A stretch of 64,000 bases of DNA, taken from contig NZ_JAHTBK010000001.1 in assembly GCF_020177575.1 (NCBI RefSeq), positions 1 to 64,000 of the forward strand, written 5' to 3'. The stretch is from Hasllibacter sp. MH4015. GTDB taxonomy: Bacteria > Pseudomonadota > Alphaproteobacteria > Rhodobacterales > Rhodobacteraceae. A program made the translations under genes and the position numbers. How positions within the stretch are numbered: position 1 is the first letter of the stretch; each line of letters starts with the position of its first letter. The notes below the pieces were generated by a model. That model was not told where the DNA came from. It made no database searches and saw only the letters and a program-made list of their open reading frames with translations. Shown piece after piece: positions 54,647 through 63,726 of this stretch.

Positions 54647-55331
54647 CGGCCTCGTCCTTCAGGAACGCCCGCGCGGTTGCCGACGCCTCCGCGATATGGG
54701 TCTCCACCGCGGTGCGCGCGGCCGGCTCATCACGGGCCAGGATCGCGTCATGGATGGCGTTCATGTGGTCCATGCCCGGCTTGTCATGGTCCCGCGCAGC
54801 GATGGTCAGGGCCCGCAGGCGGCTGATCCGGCCATTGAGGCGCTGCACGATTTCCCAAGCGATGGTGTGACCGGCCTCCTGAAAGATCAGTTCATAGAAG
54901 GCGGTTGTCGCCTGCATCAGATCGGCCCAGATGTCGTCTTGCATCGTGGCGGCAACGGCCTCCAGCGCCTCGGTCAGAAGGGGTCGGAATGCGGCGCCGT
55001 GAACCAGCGCGCATTTGCCCGCCGCGGCGCTTTCCAGCTGGCGGCGCACATCGTAGATCTGCTTGGCCTGATCCCAGGATAGCCTCGCCACGATCGGCCC
55101 CCGGTTCGGAACGATCTCCACCAATCCTTCGGCTTCGAGGTAGCGGATCGTCTCTCGGATCACGGTGCGGCTGACGCCCAGTTGATCGCAGAGCGGGCGT
55201 TCCACGAGCCGTTGGCCCGGTTCGAAATGGCCGCCGATGATCGCCTCCCGCATGCGGATCTGCACCACGTCGCGAAGGGTCTGGGGCGCGTGGTTGATCT
55301 TGTCGAGGACGGGCGGCGCGGGAAGGGTCAT
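54639..55331 (-). CDS. GntR-family (FCD type) transcriptional regulator
   Basis: A 230-residue regulator with a winged HTH (LRDVVQIRMREAIIGGHFEP-GQRLVERPLCDQLGVSRTVI) and an FCD ligand domain. It has the metal or ligand His pattern (FQEAGHTIAWEIV; ETHIAEAS). The start at 55331 is used; the longer frame to 55379 runs into the operator. Divergent from the catabolic genes beginning at 55434, and very likely their repressor. Confidence 0.93.
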   Translation of the reverse strand: MTLPAPPVLDKINHAPQTLRDVVQIRMREAIIGGHFEPGQRLVERPLCDQLGVSRTVIRETIRYLEAEGLVEIVPNRGPIVARLSWDQAKQIYDVRRQLESAAAGKCALVHGAAFRPLLTEALEAVAATMQDDIWADLMQATTAFYELIFQEAGHTIAWEIVQRLNGRISRLRALTIAARDHDKPGMDHMNAIHDAILARDEPAARTAVETHIAEASATARAFLKDEADA

Positions 55332-55377
55332 GCCTTGGGCGTAGCAGCCCGGGCGCGGGGCAACAAGAATTATTGAC

Positions 55378-55398
55378 ATACCGTCATATGGTATACCA
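55378..55398. promoter_or_regulatory. GntR-type operator between gntR and the catabolic operon
   Basis: TGGTATACCA (55389-55398) is a perfect 10-bp palindrome, and ATACC (55378-55382) with GGTAT (55390-55394) forms an overlapping dyad. FCD-type GntR regulators commonly bind such GGTATA/TATACC sequences. A perfect TTGACA lies at 55373-55378. Binding here would block both directions. Confidence 0.6.
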
Positions 55399-55433
55399 AC
55401 TTAAGCGGGCGAAACCTGAGCCCGGAATCACCC

Positions 55434-56036
55434 ATGCCCGCCGAGATCCGAAAGACCCTGCTGCACGTCGAGAACACGCTGATCGAAGGCGGCAAGGCGG
55501 CGGAACCGCCGCTGGTGCTGATCGCCGCCATGGCGGTCATCCGGAATCCATGGGCCGGGCAGGGCTTCGTGGAGGATCTCAAGCCCGCGATCCAGGATTG
55601 CGCGCCGGGCCTGGGCGCGCTTCTGACCGGGATAGTGCTGGAGGCGGCGGGCGGTGGCGACAGGGTCGAAGGCTACGGAAAATCCGCAATCGTCGGCCTG
55701 AATGGCGAGGTCGAACATGCCTCCGCCCTGATCCACACACTGAGCTTCGGAAACCATTACCGGCAGGCGGTGGGCGCGAAATCCTACCTGTCGTTCTGCA
55801 ACACGCGCGGGCCGGCCAATGCGCCGCTTATGATCCCGCTGATGGACAAGAACGACGGGGGGCGGCGGTCCCACTACCTGACGATCCAGACGTCGATTGC
55901 CGATGCGCCCGCGGCGGATGAGATCGTGGTGGCCCTGGGCGCGTCGATCGGCGGGCGGCCGCATCACCGGATCGGGGACCGGTATCAAGACCTCAGGGAT
56001 TTGGGCCACGATGTCGACAATCCTGCATCTGTCTGA
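55434..56036 (+). CDS. Amino acid synthesis family protein (PF06684, DUF1185)
   Basis: A 200-residue protein (KTLLHVENTLIEGGKAAEPP; FGNHYRQAVGAKSYLSFCNT; MDKNDGGRRSHYLTIQTSIA). The family is called amino acid synthesis on slender genetic grounds, and its activity is not settled. First gene of the plus-strand catabolic operon, 36 bases behind the operator. Its end overlaps the next gene by 26 bases. Confidence 0.85.
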   Translation: MPAEIRKTLLHVENTLIEGGKAAEPPLVLIAAMAVIRNPWAGQGFVEDLKPAIQDCAPGLGALLTGIVLEAAGGGDRVEGYGKSAIVGLNGEVEHASALIHTLSFGNHYRQAVGAKSYLSFCNTRGPANAPLMIPLMDKNDGGRRSHYLTIQTSIADAPAADEIVVALGASIGGRPHHRIGDRYQDLRDLGHDVDNPASV

Positions 56037-56817
56037 GCGCAAGGTCGCTTGCCACGTGGCGGGGCGGGGCGCGCCGCTGGTGCTGATCCACGGGGTCGGC
56101 CTGAATGCGGCGGCTTGGGCCCCGCAGGTGGAGGTTTTGTCCCGGACCCATCGGGTGTTTGCGTTGGACATGCCCGGCCATGGCGGCAGCGATCCCTTGC
56201 CGCGCGGTGCTGAATTGCCGGATTTCGTGGCTTGGTGCGCGGATGCGATTGCCGCTTTGGACGTGGGCCCGGTCAGCCTTGCGGGGCATTCCATGGGCGC
56301 GCTGATCGCCGCGGGCGTCGCGGTGACGCGGCCCGAACGGGTGGCGCGCCTGGCCCTGCTCAACCCCGTCCACCGCCGTCCGCCCGCGGCGCGCGACGCG
56401 GTGGAGGCGCGTGCGAAGCGGATCGCGGCAGGGGAGGTCGACGCGCAGGCCCCGCTGGACCGGTGGTTCACCGAAGATCAGGCCACCCCGCGTGCGCAGG
56501 TTGCAAAATGGCTCAGCGCCGTGGATCGCGATGGGTATGCGACGGCCTACGCGGCATTCGCCCGCGGTGATGCGACCTATGCGGACGATTTGCCGGATAT
56601 CGCCTGCCCGGTCCTCGTCCTGACCGGCGCGGATGACCCGAATTCCACACCCGCCATGGCGCGGGCGATGGCGGCGGCGGCGCAGGATGGGGAGGCGATC
56701 ATCATCCCCGGCCACCGTCACATGGTCAACTTGACGGCCCCGGCGGCAGTCACGGCGCATCTGGCCCATTGGCTGTCGCGCGATCCAACAGCGAACCCAC
56801 GCAAAAGGGAGGCATGA
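56011..56817 (+). CDS. Alpha/beta hydrolase
   Basis: A 268-residue alpha/beta hydrolase. VLIHGVGLNAAAW gives the oxyanion loop, SLAGHSMGALIA the nucleophile elbow (Ser in GHSMG), and ADDPNSTP and GHRHMVNLTAP the acid and catalytic His. The size resembles lactonase or aminoacrylate hydrolase-type catabolic enzymes. Start at 56011 inside the preceding gene. Confidence 0.92.
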   Translation: MSTILHLSERKVACHVAGRGAPLVLIHGVGLNAAAWAPQVEVLSRTHRVFALDMPGHGGSDPLPRGAELPDFVAWCADAIAALDVGPVSLAGHSMGALIAAGVAVTRPERVARLALLNPVHRRPPAARDAVEARAKRIAAGEVDAQAPLDRWFTEDQATPRAQVAKWLSAVDRDGYATAYAAFARGDATYADDLPDIACPVLVLTGADDPNSTPAMARAMAAAAQDGEAIIIPGHRHMVNLTAPAAVTAHLAHWLSRDPTANPRKREA

Positions 56818-56819
56818 AA

Positions 56820-57857
56820 ATGCGGTTCTCACTCTTCGTGCATATGGAGCGGACGGCGCCCGATCAGGATCAGCGGGTCCTTTATGAGGAATTCGTGGAA
56901 CTGGCGAAGATGGCCGATAAGGGCGGGATGCACGCGGTCTGGACGGGGGAGCATCACGGGATGGATTTCACCGTCGCGCCGAACCCTTTCCTGAACCTCA
57001 TCGACCTGGCCCATCAGACCGAGCATGTGCGCCTTGGCACCGGCACGATCATCGCGCCCTTCTGGCATCCGATCCGGCTGGCGGGGGAGGCGGCGATGAC
57101 GGACCTGATTACGCGAGGCCGCCTTGATCTGGGCATCGCGCGGGGGGCTTACAGTTATGAATACGAGCGCATGGTGCCGGGCATGGATGCGTGGGATGCG
57201 GGTCAGCGAATGCGGGAGGTGATCCCGGCGATCAAGGGGCTTTGGGCGGGGGATTACGCCCATGACGGCACCTATCATTCCTTCCCCGCCACCACGTCCA
57301 CGCCGCGTCCGGTGCAGGCGGGCGGTCCGCCGATCTGGGTTGCGGCGCGCGATCCCAACAGCCACGAATTCGCCGTAGCCCATGGCTGCAACGTGCAGGT
57401 CACGCCCCTGTGGCAGGGCGATGGGGAGATCACGAAGCTGATGGAGACGTTCAACGCGGCTTGCGAGAAATTCTCCGATGTCCCTCGCCCGCAGATCATG
57501 TTGCTCAACCACACCTATATCGCGTCCGATGCTGACGATGCGCGGCAGGCGGCGGAGGAGATCAACCTATTTTATTGCTACTTCGGAGCGTGGTTCAAAA
57601 ACGAACGCGCCGTGTCCCGGGGCCGGATTGACCCGCTGAGCGATGCGGAGGTCGCCGCGCATCCGTTCTATTCCGCTGATGCGATGATGCGCGACAACGT
57701 GATCGCGACGGCGGGGGACGCGATTTCGCGGATCAAGGGTTACGAGGCGCTGGGATATGACGAATACTCGCTCTGGATCGACAGCGGCATGAGCTTCGAG
57801 CGCAAGGTGGCGTCGCTGCGGCGGTTCATCGACGACGTGATGCCGGCCTTCGCCTGA
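56820..57857 (+). CDS. LLM-class flavin-dependent monooxygenase
   Basis: A 345-residue luciferase-like monooxygenase (MRFSLFVHMERTAPDQDQRV; HAVWTGEHHGMDFTVAPNPF; HVRLGTGTIIAPFWHPIRLA). It needs reduced FMN supplied by a separate reductase; none is visible in this cluster. Start 56820 is preferred because GGGAGG is seven bases upstream; an ATG at 56814 overlaps that site. Follows the hydrolase after two bases. Confidence 0.93.
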   Translation: MRFSLFVHMERTAPDQDQRVLYEEFVELAKMADKGGMHAVWTGEHHGMDFTVAPNPFLNLIDLAHQTEHVRLGTGTIIAPFWHPIRLAGEAAMTDLITRGRLDLGIARGAYSYEYERMVPGMDAWDAGQRMREVIPAIKGLWAGDYAHDGTYHSFPATTSTPRPVQAGGPPIWVAARDPNSHEFAVAHGCNVQVTPLWQGDGEITKLMETFNAACEKFSDVPRPQIMLLNHTYIASDADDARQAAEEINLFYCYFGAWFKNERAVSRGRIDPLSDAEVAAHPFYSADAMMRDNVIATAGDAISRIKGYEALGYDEYSLWIDSGMSFERKVASLRRFIDDVMPAFA

Positions 57858-57867
57858 AAGGGATCTG

Positions 57868-59334
57868 ATGGAGCAGTTTCAGCACTATATCGGCGGCGCG
57901 TTTTCCGAGGGCACCGCCCGGTTCGAAAGCCGCAATCCGGCAACGGGCGAGGTCTGGGCGATGATGCCGGAGGCCCAGGCAGAGGACGTGAATGCCGCTG
58001 TGGAGGCCGCCCATGCCGCGTTTCGTAGCCCGGACTGGGCGGGGTTGAGCGCCACGGCGCGCGGCAAGCTGCTCTACCGTCTGGCCGACCTGATCGCTGA
58101 GAACGCGGAGGTGCTGGCGCGGTTGGAGACGCGCGATACCGGTAAGATCATCCGCGAAACCTCCGCCCAGGTGGCGTATGTGGCGGAGTATTACCGATAC
58201 TATGCCGGGCTGGCAGACAAGATCGAAGGGGCGCATCTGCCCATCGACAAGCCGGATATGGAGGTCTGGCTGCGCCGGGAGCCCGTCGGCGTGGTCGCCG
58301 CCATTGTGCCGTGGAACTCGCAGCTGTTCCTGTCGGCGGTGAAGATCGGCCCGGCGCTGGCGGCGGGCTGCACGATGGTGCTGAAGGCATCGGAGGATGG
58401 CCCGGCACCGATGCTGGAATTCGCGCGCATCTTTGACCGCGCGGGTTTTCCGCCCGGTGTGCTGAACGTGGTCACGGGCTTCGGGTCCGATTGCGGGGCG
58501 GTCCTGACCTCTCACCCCAAGGTGTCGCATGTGGCGTTCACCGGCGGGCCGGGCACCGCGCGGGCGGTTGTGCGCAATTCGGCGGAAAACCTGGCCTCCA
58601 CATCCCTGGAGCTGGGGGGCAAATCCCCGTTCATCGTGTTCGCCGATGCCGATCTGGATTCGGCGGTGAATGCCCAGGTCTCCGGCATCTTCGCGGCGAC
58701 CGGGCAAAGCTGCGTGGCGGGGTCGCGGTTGTTGGTGGAGCACGCGATCAAGGACGCGTTTCTGGAGCGGTTGAAGGACAAGGCTGAAGCGGTGGTCATC
58801 GGGCCGCCCGACGATATGAGCACGGAGGTCGGGCCACTTTGCACAAGGGCGCAGGTGGACCGCGCGGCGGATCTGGTGGCCCGGTCGGTTGCGATGGGCG
58901 CGCGGCTTGTGACCGGTGGGCAGGCGCTGGATCGGGCCGGCACCTATTTTCCGCCCACCATCGTCGATTGCACCGATACGCCAGACGCGCCCTGCCTGAC
59001 GGAGGAGGTTTTCGGCCCCGTCCTGTCGGTCCAGAGTTTCGAGACAGAGGCGGAGGCCGTGGAACTGGCCAATGCCACCGAATACGGGCTTGCCTCGGGC
59101 GTGTTCACCCGCGATCTGACCCGCGCGCACCGCATGGTCCGCGCGATCGACGCTGGGATCGTCTGGATCAACACCTACCGCGCGGTCAGTCCCATCGCGC
59201 CCTTCGGGGGCCATGGCCTATCGGGGCATGGCCGCGAGGGCGGGCTTCAGGCGGCGCTCGACTATACCAAGGTCAAATCGGTCTGGCTGCGCACAAGCGA
59301 CGATCCGATCCCCGACCCCTTCGTGATGCGATAG
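57868..59334 (+). CDS. Aldehyde dehydrogenase
   Basis: A 488-residue NAD(P)-dependent ALDH. The catalytic Cys282 is in GQSCVAG, the general base Glu248 in LELGGKSP, and the active-site Asn in VPWNSQLF. It oxidises an aldehyde, probably the product of the monooxygenase/hydrolase steps encoded before it. The start is 11 bases after the monooxygenase. Last gene of the operon. Confidence 0.95.
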   Translation: MEQFQHYIGGAFSEGTARFESRNPATGEVWAMMPEAQAEDVNAAVEAAHAAFRSPDWAGLSATARGKLLYRLADLIAENAEVLARLETRDTGKIIRETSAQVAYVAEYYRYYAGLADKIEGAHLPIDKPDMEVWLRREPVGVVAAIVPWNSQLFLSAVKIGPALAAGCTMVLKASEDGPAPMLEFARIFDRAGFPPGVLNVVTGFGSDCGAVLTSHPKVSHVAFTGGPGTARAVVRNSAENLASTSLELGGKSPFIVFADADLDSAVNAQVSGIFAATGQSCVAGSRLLVEHAIKDAFLERLKDKAEAVVIGPPDDMSTEVGPLCTRAQVDRAADLVARSVAMGARLVTGGQALDRAGTYFPPTIVDCTDTPDAPCLTEEVFGPVLSVQSFETEAEAVELANATEYGLASGVFTRDLTRAHRMVRAIDAGIVWINTYRAVSPIAPFGGHGLSGHGREGGLQAALDYTKVKSVWLRTSDDPIPDPFVMR

Positions 59335-59487
59335 TGCCCGGCCGACCGTCTTGGACGTGTTGTTCCTGCACCGCCTGTGGCGGAAACACGCCACCCGCGC
59401 TTGCGCCACGGCATTGGCGGCGGCTACTCCGGTAGACAGATGAGCGGGGCGAACTCCGCCACAGTTTGGTGGTAGGCAAAGATCCGG

Positions 59488-61653
59488 ATGCGAAAGTTCC
59501 AGGCATACTTGTGTTTTGGTGTGGCAATTGCCGCGCTGGCCGTGCCGACTCATGCCGAACAACCGCGCTCGCTGTCTGTCCGCCCGACGCTGAATTCCTT
59601 CGGCATGCCCGGCCTGATCGACATGCCGACCGCCAACAGCAACCCCGATGGGGAGCTGACCTTCACCGGCTCCTATTCCAATGTCGGCGGGCGTGGCACG
59701 CTCGCCTTCCAGGTTCTGCCCGATGTCACGGCCTCCTTCCGGTATAGCGGGATCGACCTGACCAATTCGCTGGGCCGCGATCTGGTCTTCGACCGCAGTT
59801 TCGATTTGCATTGGCAGGTGGTGGATGAGGGCGCGTGGCTTCCCGCGCTGGCCGTGGGCATCCGCGATATCGGCGGCACCGGGATCTATGGCGGCGAATA
59901 CATCGTCGCCACGCGGCATCTGGGCGAACAGGATCAGGTTGCCGTCACCGTCGGCATGGGCTGGGGCCGGTTCGGCGGGCGCAACAGCTTCACCAACCCC
60001 CTCGGCGTTTTTGATGACAGGTTCGAGACGCGGCCCGCGAGGACCGGCGGAAATGGCGGTACGCTGAATGCGGACCAGTATTTCCGGGGCGATGCGGCCC
60101 TGTTTGGCGGGATCGAATGGCAGGCGACGGATCGGCTTCGCGTGCAGCTGGAATATTCATCAGACCTCTATACCGCTGAGGCCGCCGATGGCCTGTTTTC
60201 CGCAGACTCGCCCTTCAATATCGGCGCGACCTACGCCTTCTCCGACACTTTGACCGGCAGTGCCTATGTTCTGGGGGGGGAGGTTTTCGGCATCAGCCTG
60301 GCCTATGCGATCAACCCCAACCGCCCCTTCATCCCCGCCAGCGCGCTGGATGCGCCGCCGCGCCCGCTTGCCGTGCGCCCCTTGCAGAACGCGCCCTACG
60401 ACACCGGCTGGGTGAACCAGCCCGGCGGGGCGCAGGTGCTCAGCGATAATTTCGACCAATTGTTCGAAGATCAGGGCCTGCATTTGGTGGCGCTGGACGT
60501 CGATGCGCACCGCGCCACGATCCGGGTGCGCAACACGCAATTCAACCACGAATCCCAGGCCCTTGGCCGCGTCCTGCGCGCGATGAGCGCGGCCTTGCCG
60601 CCGTCGGTGGAGACGTTCGAGGTGATTTTCGTGGTCAATGATCTGGACACGTCGCGCGTGCGTATTTCCCGCCGCGACCTGGAGCTTCTGGAATTCGATC
60701 CCGGCGGCGCGGAACTGGCCCTTGCCGTGGCCGAGATCGAGGATGCGCGCACCACCGCTGATCCGCAGGGTATCGAGGTTCGCATCCCCCAATCGCGCTA
60801 TAGCTGGGGCATCGGGCCCTATGTCGATGCGTCCTTCTTCGATCCTGACAACCCCATCCTTGTCGATATCGGAGTTGAATTCTCCGGCGAATACCGGTTC
60901 GGCAACGGTCTCGTCGCGAGCGGCACCTTGCGCGGCTCCGTCATCGGAAATTTCGAGGATTCGCAGATCGTGAATGCGGGCCGCCCACCGCCGCCCAATC
61001 CACCGCCCCCGGTCCGGACGGAGGCCGCGCTCTACCGCCAGCAAGGGCACCTCTATATCCAGGACCTGACGCTAGCCCATTACGCACGGCCGGGTGAAAA
61101 TCTCTATAGCCGCGTTACGGTCGGCTATCTGGAGAGGATGTATGCCGGCGTCTCGGCCGAGCTTCTGTGGCAGCCCGCTGATTCCCGGCTGGGCCTGGGT
61201 ATGGAGGTCAATCACGTCTGGCAGCGGGATTACGATGGCGGCTTCGGCCTGCGCGACTACCAGGTCACGTCCGGGCATGTGTCGGCCTATTACCGCCTGA
61301 ACGACGATTTCGATCTGCAGGTGGATGCCGGGCGATACCTGGCGGGCGATTGGGGCAGCACGATCACCCTTGAGCGTACCTTCGACAATGGCTGGCGGGT
61401 AGGCGCGTTTGCGACCTTCACCGATGTGAGTTTTGCCAGCTTCGGCGAAGGCTCCTTCGACAAGGGGATCACCATCGACATCCCGCTGGCCTGGTTCCTG
61501 GGCACGTCGAACCGCAACACACAGTCGGGCACGATCCGCCCGGTTCTGCGCGATGGCGGCGCAAGGTTGAACGTGGACGGACGCCTGCACGAGATGGTGA
61601 TCGACTATACCCGCCCCGCGCTGGAAGAGTCGGAGGCGATGATATGGCGTTGA
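59488..61653 (+). CDS. YjbH-family exopolysaccharide export protein
   Basis: A 721-residue outer membrane protein with a signal peptide (MRKFQAYLCFGVAIAALAVP). Typical YjbH repeats and beta-strand rich regions follow (RPTLNSFGMPGLIDMPTANS; LTFTGSYSNVGGRGTLAFQV; GYLERMYAGVSAELLWQPAD). A Pro-rich break (RPPPPNPPPPVR) lies near residue 500. In E. coli, YjbEFGH promotes exopolysaccharide production. Overlaps yjbF by ten bases. Confidence 0.9.
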   Translation: MRKFQAYLCFGVAIAALAVPTHAEQPRSLSVRPTLNSFGMPGLIDMPTANSNPDGELTFTGSYSNVGGRGTLAFQVLPDVTASFRYSGIDLTNSLGRDLVFDRSFDLHWQVVDEGAWLPALAVGIRDIGGTGIYGGEYIVATRHLGEQDQVAVTVGMGWGRFGGRNSFTNPLGVFDDRFETRPARTGGNGGTLNADQYFRGDAALFGGIEWQATDRLRVQLEYSSDLYTAEAADGLFSADSPFNIGATYAFSDTLTGSAYVLGGEVFGISLAYAINPNRPFIPASALDAPPRPLAVRPLQNAPYDTGWVNQPGGAQVLSDNFDQLFEDQGLHLVALDVDAHRATIRVRNTQFNHESQALGRVLRAMSAALPPSVETFEVIFVVNDLDTSRVRISRRDLELLEFDPGGAELALAVAEIEDARTTADPQGIEVRIPQSRYSWGIGPYVDASFFDPDNPILVDIGVEFSGEYRFGNGLVASGTLRGSVIGNFEDSQIVNAGRPPPPNPPPPVRTEAALYRQQGHLYIQDLTLAHYARPGENLYSRVTVGYLERMYAGVSAELLWQPADSRLGLGMEVNHVWQRDYDGGFGLRDYQVTSGHVSAYYRLNDDFDLQVDAGRYLAGDWGSTITLERTFDNGWRVGAFATFTDVSFASFGEGSFDKGITIDIPLAWFLGTSNRNTQSGTIRPVLRDGGARLNVDGRLHEMVIDYTRPALEESEAMIWR

Positions 61654-62333
61654 AGCCGCTTGCCTTCGCCTGTGCCGCGCTGGCCTGCCTTGCGTCCTGC
61701 GGCAGCCGTGCCGAAGACCCCGCGCTCAACGCCGTGCGCGGCTTTGCCTCGGATCTCTTGGGCCGCGGTGACGCCGCGCCTGCCGCCCCCGCCGTTGACC
61801 CGCGCCAGGTCCTGACGCGCGCGCTGATCGACCGGACGGCGACCCCGCTTTTGCTGGTGGAAAACGCCGCTGCCGGAACCTCCTCCACCGTGGTCATCAT
61901 CGCCACCAACGGCCCGAACGAGACGTGGCAGGGTGGCGATCCGATCACTTTCACGCTCAGCCGCGAAGGGGTGCTGCGGGCCACACGCGGCTTCATCACC
62001 GACCTTTATGCCGCTGACATCGAGGATACCCGTGCGGCATTGGTGAACCGGCGCGCGGGCGTGGTGCAGCGCCTCTACGTGGATGTCGAAGGCGATATCG
62101 AGGAGACGCGGGTGGGCTATACCTGCGAGATCGGCTTCGGCGGGGCGGAGCCTGTGACGATCTTCGAGCGGACCCGCAGCCTGACCCGCATGACGGAGAC
62201 ATGCAGCCGCCAGCCCGATGGCGAGAGTTTCGTGAACCGGTACTGGATCGACGGGACGGGGTTCGCCTGGGCGTCCGAACAATGGGCCGGACCGGAGCTT
62301 GGGCATTTCCGGTTCGAGCGTCTCTACCGCTGA
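61644..62333 (+). CDS. YjbF-family lipoprotein
   Basis: A 229-residue protein with a lipobox (CLASCGSRA, Cys at about 20). It matches YjbF (GfcB-like), with GNG-type NETWQGGDPITFTLSREGVL and ATRGFITDLYAADIEDTRAA. Partner of YjbH in envelope polysaccharide export. No YjbE or YjbG homologue is beside it. Confidence 0.88.
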   Translation: MALKPLAFACAALACLASCGSRAEDPALNAVRGFASDLLGRGDAAPAAPAVDPRQVLTRALIDRTATPLLLVENAAAGTSSTVVIIATNGPNETWQGGDPITFTLSREGVLRATRGFITDLYAADIEDTRAALVNRRAGVVQRLYVDVEGDIEETRVGYTCEIGFGGAEPVTIFERTRSLTRMTETCSRQPDGESFVNRYWIDGTGFAWASEQWAGPELGHFRFERLYR

Positions 62334-62432
62334 GCCATCGCGTTACGCCGAAAAACGCGCCCGCGCGCATCGGTAACACATTCCCTCGGCCCGCATCGCC
62401 TGATAGCCTGTCGCCAGCAACGGGAGGCACAG

Positions 62433-63638
62433 ATGGCCGACGCTTATATCTGCGATTACATCCGCACCCCCATCGGGCGCTTCGGCGGCGCGCTGGCCGC
62501 TGTCCGCGCCGACGATCTGGGGGCCGTACCTTTGCGCGCGCTGATGGCGCGCAACGGCGGCGTCGATTGGGCCGCAGTCGACGACGTCTATTTCGGCTGC
62601 GCCAATCAGGCGGGTGAGGATAACCGCAACGTGGCGCGCATGTCCGCGCTGCTGGCGGGCCTGCCCGAGGATGTGCCGGGCGCCACGATCAACCGGCTCT
62701 GCGGATCGGGCATGGACGCGATCATCGCCGCCGCGCGCGCCATCCGCGCCGGTGAGGCGGAGTTGATGATCGCGGGCGGGGTCGAATCCATGTCCCGCGC
62801 GCCCTTCGTCATGCCTAAGGCCGACAGCGCCTATTCCCGCCGGGCGGAGATCTTCGACACGACGATCGGCTGGCGGTTCGTGAACCCGCTGATGAAGGCG
62901 CAATACGGCATCGATTCCATGCCCGAGACCGCGGAAAACGTGGCGGAGGATTACGGTATCAGCCGGGCCGACCAGGACGCCTTCGCGGCCCGATCCCAAG
63001 CGCGGGCCGGCGCGGCGATGGAGGCGGGAGTATTCGCCGAAGAGATCGCGCCGGTCACGATCCCGCGTCGCAAGGGCGATCCGCTCGTGGTGGACACGGA
63101 CGAACATCCGCGCCCGGAGACGGACATTGCCGCCCTCTCCAGATTGCGCGCGCCATTTCGCGAAGGGGGCTCCGTCACGGCGGGCAACGCGTCGGGCGTG
63201 AACGATGGCGCGGCGGCCTTGATCATCGCGTCGGAAGCGGCAGCGGCGAAACATGGCCTGACCCCCATCGCACGGGTTCTGGGTGGAGCCACCGCGGGCG
63301 TCGCGCCCCGCGTGATGGGCATCGGCCCCGCGCCTGCATCGCAGAAGCTGATGGCGCGCCTTGGCCTGTCCGTGGGCGATTTCGACGTGATCGAGCTGAA
63401 CGAGGCCTTCGCCGCCCAGGGCCTTGCCGTGATGCGCGCGCTTGGCGTGCCCGATGATGCAGGCCACGTGAACCCGAATGGCGGCGCGATTGCCCTTGGC
63501 CACCCCCTTGGCATGTCCGGCGCGCGGATCACCGGCACCGCGTGCCTCCATCTCAAACGCACCGGCGGAAAGCGTGCGCTTGCCACGATGTGTATCGGGG
63601 TCGGGCAGGGCATCGCAATGGCGATCGAGGCTGTCTGA
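62433..63638 (+). CDS. 3-oxoadipyl-CoA/acetyl-CoA thiolase
   Basis: A 401-residue thiolase. The nucleophilic Cys is in NRLCGSGMDAI, with ASGVNDGAAA, ELNEAFAAQ and the second Cys in ATMCIGVGQGIA. The segment DVYFGCANQAGEDNRNVARM resembles PcaF/PaaJ 3-oxoadipyl-CoA thiolases. With the PaaE-like gene next to it, a role in phenylacetate degradation (PaaJ) is the best guess. CGGGAGG precedes the start. Confidence 0.9.
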   Translation: MADAYICDYIRTPIGRFGGALAAVRADDLGAVPLRALMARNGGVDWAAVDDVYFGCANQAGEDNRNVARMSALLAGLPEDVPGATINRLCGSGMDAIIAAARAIRAGEAELMIAGGVESMSRAPFVMPKADSAYSRRAEIFDTTIGWRFVNPLMKAQYGIDSMPETAENVAEDYGISRADQDAFAARSQARAGAAMEAGVFAEEIAPVTIPRRKGDPLVVDTDEHPRPETDIAALSRLRAPFREGGSVTAGNASGVNDGAAALIIASEAAAAKHGLTPIARVLGGATAGVAPRVMGIGPAPASQKLMARLGLSVGDFDVIELNEAFAAQGLAVMRALGVPDDAGHVNPNGGAIALGHPLGMSGARITGTACLHLKRTGGKRALATMCIGVGQGIAMAIEAV

Positions 63639-63669
63639 GCCGCGCGATCGGGGCACCCGGCCGCGCCTT

Positions 63670-63690
63670 CTTTGCTTCATAAATACATCC
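63670..63690 (+). repeat. Copy 2 of the intergenic CTTTGCTTC element
   Basis: CTTTGCTTCATAAATACATC lies 31 bases after the thiolase stop, in sense with it. It resembles CTTTGCTTCGAAAATATC at 35672-35689 after engB. Confidence 0.4.
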
Positions 63691-63726
63691 GCCGGAGGCA
63701 TCCGGTGCCAGCGGTCTGCGCCGCGC

